From an uncultured Terriglobus sp. (lineage in GTDB: Bacteria; Acidobacteriota; Terriglobia; Terriglobales; Acidobacteriaceae): a DNA stretch of 6,781 bases. Shown here piece after piece: positions 4,611 through 6,781 of the stretch. The stretch's first letter is position 1. Every line of letters begins with the position of its first letter. The position numbers and the translations under genes were made by a program. Below the pieces are notes generated by a model that made no database searches, was not told the DNA's origin, and saw only the letters and a program-made list of their open reading frames with translations. Where the stretch lies: NCBI GenBank assembly GCA_937871605.1, contig CALMRM010000095.1, forward strand, positions 1-6,781, given 5' to 3'.

Positions 4611-6761
4611 GTGGCCGCGCCGCCGCTGAGAGGCCGTGTCCCGGCGAACTCTGACCCGTTGTACCTCTCGTCCGGTAGGATGGCCTCCGGCGGTGGGGCA
4701 GGGCCCCTTCCGCGCACACCCCGTCTGCTGTGGACACTCACCGCCGCAGCGTTTCTGTTGGCCTACGTGCCCGGCACTGTGGGGCAGGTGTCGAGCGCAC
4801 TGCGATGGCTGGCGCTGCTCGCTGCCCTTCTCGGTACCGTGCCCTACCTGTACCGCGCGGTACGCGATGGCCTGCTTTGGCGGCTGCGCAACAAGCTGAT
4901 CTTGACCTACCTGCTCATCGGGCTAACGCCGGTAGTGCTCTTCTTTACGCTAGTTTTCCTGGCGACCTACGTTGCGTCAGGGCAATTCGCCGTGCACCTG
5001 GCAGCGTCGCACCTGCAATTACGCCTGGATAGCATGGGCACCAGCGATGCCGGGCTGGCCCTCGCACTGGCGCAGCGCACCGAGCTTGGTGATGACCCTG
5101 CCACCTTGCTCGGGGGAGACAGCAAGAGCACAAGGCCGCCGCTTCGGCCATCCTTTGGCCGCCAGCTGGCGTTGTATGAAGATGATCGCCTCTTGGACAT
5201 TCCCGGGATTGTGGGCAATGACCGCACGCCGCTGCGCCTGGCGGACTGGTTGCGCAAGCGTCAGCGCGGCGGTCAGCTCAAGGTGTTTGCGGCAGATGGT
5301 GGCGTGCTGTACATGGCGGTGGTGGACAGGGTGGCTGCCGGGCCAGACCACACCATCACTGTCATCGGCAGCATGCCGGTGACGCCCACCATGTTGAACG
5401 GTGTGGCAGAGGGACTGGGTGAGGTAACACTGCTGCCCGGTCTGGTGCTGGAGGAGAGCCGGCGAACACCCGCGCGTTCTGAAATGAGGCGCACGCGTAT
5501 CGTTGGCGGCAGCCGCCCGCCCAGCACCAACCTGCTGGACGGCGAAGTCGGGTTCCGCTCGACGCTGTCGGTTATCGACTGGGAGACAGGTGACGTGCGG
5601 CTGATTCCATTCACCGTCGCCTCCCGGCCTTCCGTGCTGTTTGAGCAGCTGTTCGGGGTAGGGCTGACGGGCCGGATCACGGATACGGTTCGCCTGGTGT
5701 TTATCCTCATCTGCATCGTCTTTGCGCTCCTAGAAATCTTCGCGTTCTACGCAGCCATGCGGCTTACGCGCGCCATGACGGGATCGGTCGAAGACCTGTA
5801 TGCCGCCACGCTGTCCATCGACAGCGGCGACCTTGCGTACCGCATCCAGGTGCGGCGTGACGACCAGTTGGCGGACCTCTGCCGCTCGTTCAATCGCATG
5901 TCCTGGTCCATGGGCCGGCTGCTGGATGAGCAAAAAGAGAAGGAGCGCCTGCAGAGTGAGCTGTCGATCGCGCAGGAAGTGCAGGAGAACCTGTTTCCGC
6001 GCGCCAACCTGCGGGTACCGTCGCTGGAGCTGCATGGCATCTGTCGTCCGGCAAGGACCGTTTCCGGCGACTACTACGACTTCTTGCTCTTTCATGACGA
6101 CCACCAGCACCGCCGCGACGTGACCGGCGTGGGCCTGGCGCTGGGCGACATCAGCGGCAAGGGCATTTCTGCCGCGCTGCTAATGGCCACGCTGCACTCT
6201 GCCGTGCGTGCCTACCGGTTCGTCACGGAAGAGCTATTCACAGAGGGTTCGCGGGCGGCTACCAACGACGAATCGCTGGAGTGCGGCGAGCTCTTTGAGG
6301 CACCGTCCCGCATCCTGTCGCTGCTGAACCGCCACCTGCACCGTTCCACCCAGCCGGAGAAGTACGCCACGCTGTTCCTGGCGCACTACAACGAGCGATC
6401 GCACCGGCTGACGTACTCCAACGCCGGCCAGTTGCCCCCGTTCCTGCTGTGTGCAGACGGCAGCGTGCGCACGCTCACCTGCGGTGGTACGGTCGTCGGC
6501 CTCTTGGACAATGTGCGCTACCAGCAGGAGACGTTGACCCTGCATCCCGGCGACCTGCTCGTTGCTTACTCTGACGGCGTTACCGAGCCGGAAAATGATT
6601 TCGGTGACTTTGGGGAGGATCGTTTGCTGGAAGTCGTGCAGCAATTCCGGCACGAGCCCCTAGAGGTCATCTCCGCCGAGGTGATGCGCGCACTGGACGC
6701 CTGGATCGGCGGCGGCGAGCAGCCGGACGACATCACGCTGGTGCTGGCCCGCCGCGTCTAG
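4611..6761 (+). CDS. Membrane sensor with HAMP and SpoIIE-type PP2C serine/threonine phosphatase domain
   Basis: This 716-residue RsbU/SpoIIE-like phosphatase would dephosphorylate a cytoplasmic target, typically an anti-sigma-factor antagonist, in response to a signal sensed outside the membrane. Hydrophobic segments are near 39-58, 63-82, 96-120 and 360-382. The basic loop RDGLLWRLRNK between the second and third puts the N-terminus inside, so residues about 121-358 are extracytoplasmic. HAMP follows (about 383-435, MRLTRAMTGSVEDLY to RDDQLADLCRSFNRM), then a coiled-coil linker with LQSELSIAQEVQENLFPR. The catalytic domain (about 470-716) keeps the metal-binding positions: SGDYYDF (Asp487), LGDISGKG (Asp513), YSDGVTEPE (Asp655) and PDDITLV (Asp706, Asp707), plus TYSNAGQLPPFL. 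It should therefore be active. GTG 4611 is favoured by AGGAG upstream; ATG 4680 would remove 23 residues and keep all domains. It is coupled to the BrkB-family gene. No sigma factor, anti-sigma kinase or STAS protein is in the window. Confidence 0.93.
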   Translation: MAAPPLRGRVPANSDPLYLSSGRMASGGGAGPLPRTPRLLWTLTAAAFLLAYVPGTVGQVSSALRWLALLAALLGTVPYLYRAVRDGLLWRLRNKLILTYLLIGLTPVVLFFTLVFLATYVASGQFAVHLAASHLQLRLDSMGTSDAGLALALAQRTELGDDPATLLGGDSKSTRPPLRPSFGRQLALYEDDRLLDIPGIVGNDRTPLRLADWLRKRQRGGQLKVFAADGGVLYMAVVDRVAAGPDHTITVIGSMPVTPTMLNGVAEGLGEVTLLPGLVLEESRRTPARSEMRRTRIVGGSRPPSTNLLDGEVGFRSTLSVIDWETGDVRLIPFTVASRPSVLFEQLFGVGLTGRITDTVRLVFILICIVFALLEIFAFYAAMRLTRAMTGSVEDLYAATLSIDSGDLAYRIQVRRDDQLADLCRSFNRMSWSMGRLLDEQKEKERLQSELSIAQEVQENLFPRANLRVPSLELHGICRPARTVSGDYYDFLLFHDDHQHRRDVTGVGLALGDISGKGISAALLMATLHSAVRAYRFVTEELFTEGSRAATNDESLECGELFEAPSRILSLLNRHLHRSTQPEKYATLFLAHYNERSHRLTYSNAGQLPPFLLCADGSVRTLTCGGTVVGLLDNVRYQQETLTLHPGDLLVAYSDGVTEPENDFGDFGEDRLLEVVQQFRHEPLEVISAEVMRALDAWIGGGEQPDDITLVLARRV

Positions 6762-6781
6762 CCGCCTAGCAGCGAGGTTTG

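Noticed and set aside
4118..4654. 178-codon plus-strand frame overlapping the BrkB-family gene
   Set aside because: It lies out of frame inside a clear membrane-protein gene and is Arg/Ala/Gly-rich with no domain.
6234..6653. 139-codon minus-strand frame
   Set aside because: It is antisense to the phosphatase catalytic domain with its conserved Asp motifs; nothing in the translation is recognisable.
1..6781. A hidden defence, mobile or phage system
   Set aside because: All coding space is taken by housekeeping-type or conserved hypothetical genes with uniform composition. I saw no transposase, integrase, att-like direct repeats, toxin-antitoxin pair or CRISPR repeats.

Overview
This GC-rich window holds eight protein genes packed with very little spacing. 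Two are on the minus strand at the left and six on the plus strand. The gene content (a recJ pair, a thioredoxin-like ferredoxin, two DUF507 genes, queG, a BrkB-family membrane protein and a large membrane-bound SpoIIE/PP2C phosphatase with HAMP) looks like a chromosomal backbone segment. My best guess for the host is an Acidobacteriota (Terriglobia-like) genome. That guess rests on overall protein flavour and the tandem DUF507 genes, not on a marker gene.

Layout. Minus strand: recJ (1-966) has its N-terminal 322 codons here and runs off the left edge. Just upstream of it is a 156-residue unknown protein with a very acidic tail (970-1440). A 43-bp divergent gap (1441-1483) separates this pair from the plus-strand genes. 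Plus strand: [2Fe-2S] ferredoxin (1484-1789); a gap of about 90 bp; two homologous DUF507 genes joined through a TAGTG stop/start overlap (1880-2158 and 2158-2433); queG (2446-3609); a 50-bp gap; a YihY/BrkB membrane protein (3660-4607); then, 3 bp later, a PP2C-type sensor phosphatase (4611-6761). The right end (6762-6781) is a 20-bp non-coding tail with nothing recognisable.

How the genes work together. RecJ is a 5'-3' single-strand DNA exonuclease in recombination and repair. QueG makes queuosine from epoxyqueuosine in tRNA. The ferredoxin is an electron carrier with no visible dedicated partner. The phosphatase has the parts of a transmembrane stress or envelope sensor that would act on an anti-sigma-factor-antagonist-like protein, but no such partner is encoded here. 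Its tight coupling to the BrkB-family gene suggests a shared membrane or envelope role. Short spacings suggest three transcription units: unknown-recJ on the minus strand, and DUF507-DUF507-queG and brkB-phosphatase on the plus strand, with the ferredoxin possibly a unit of its own.

I found no mobile element, CRISPR array, tRNA or rRNA, defence cassette or obvious rho-independent terminator. The most interesting points are the coupled DUF507 duplicates, the unknown acidic protein next to recJ, the large uncharacterised extracytoplasmic domain of the phosphatase, and possible leaderless or near-leaderless starts.
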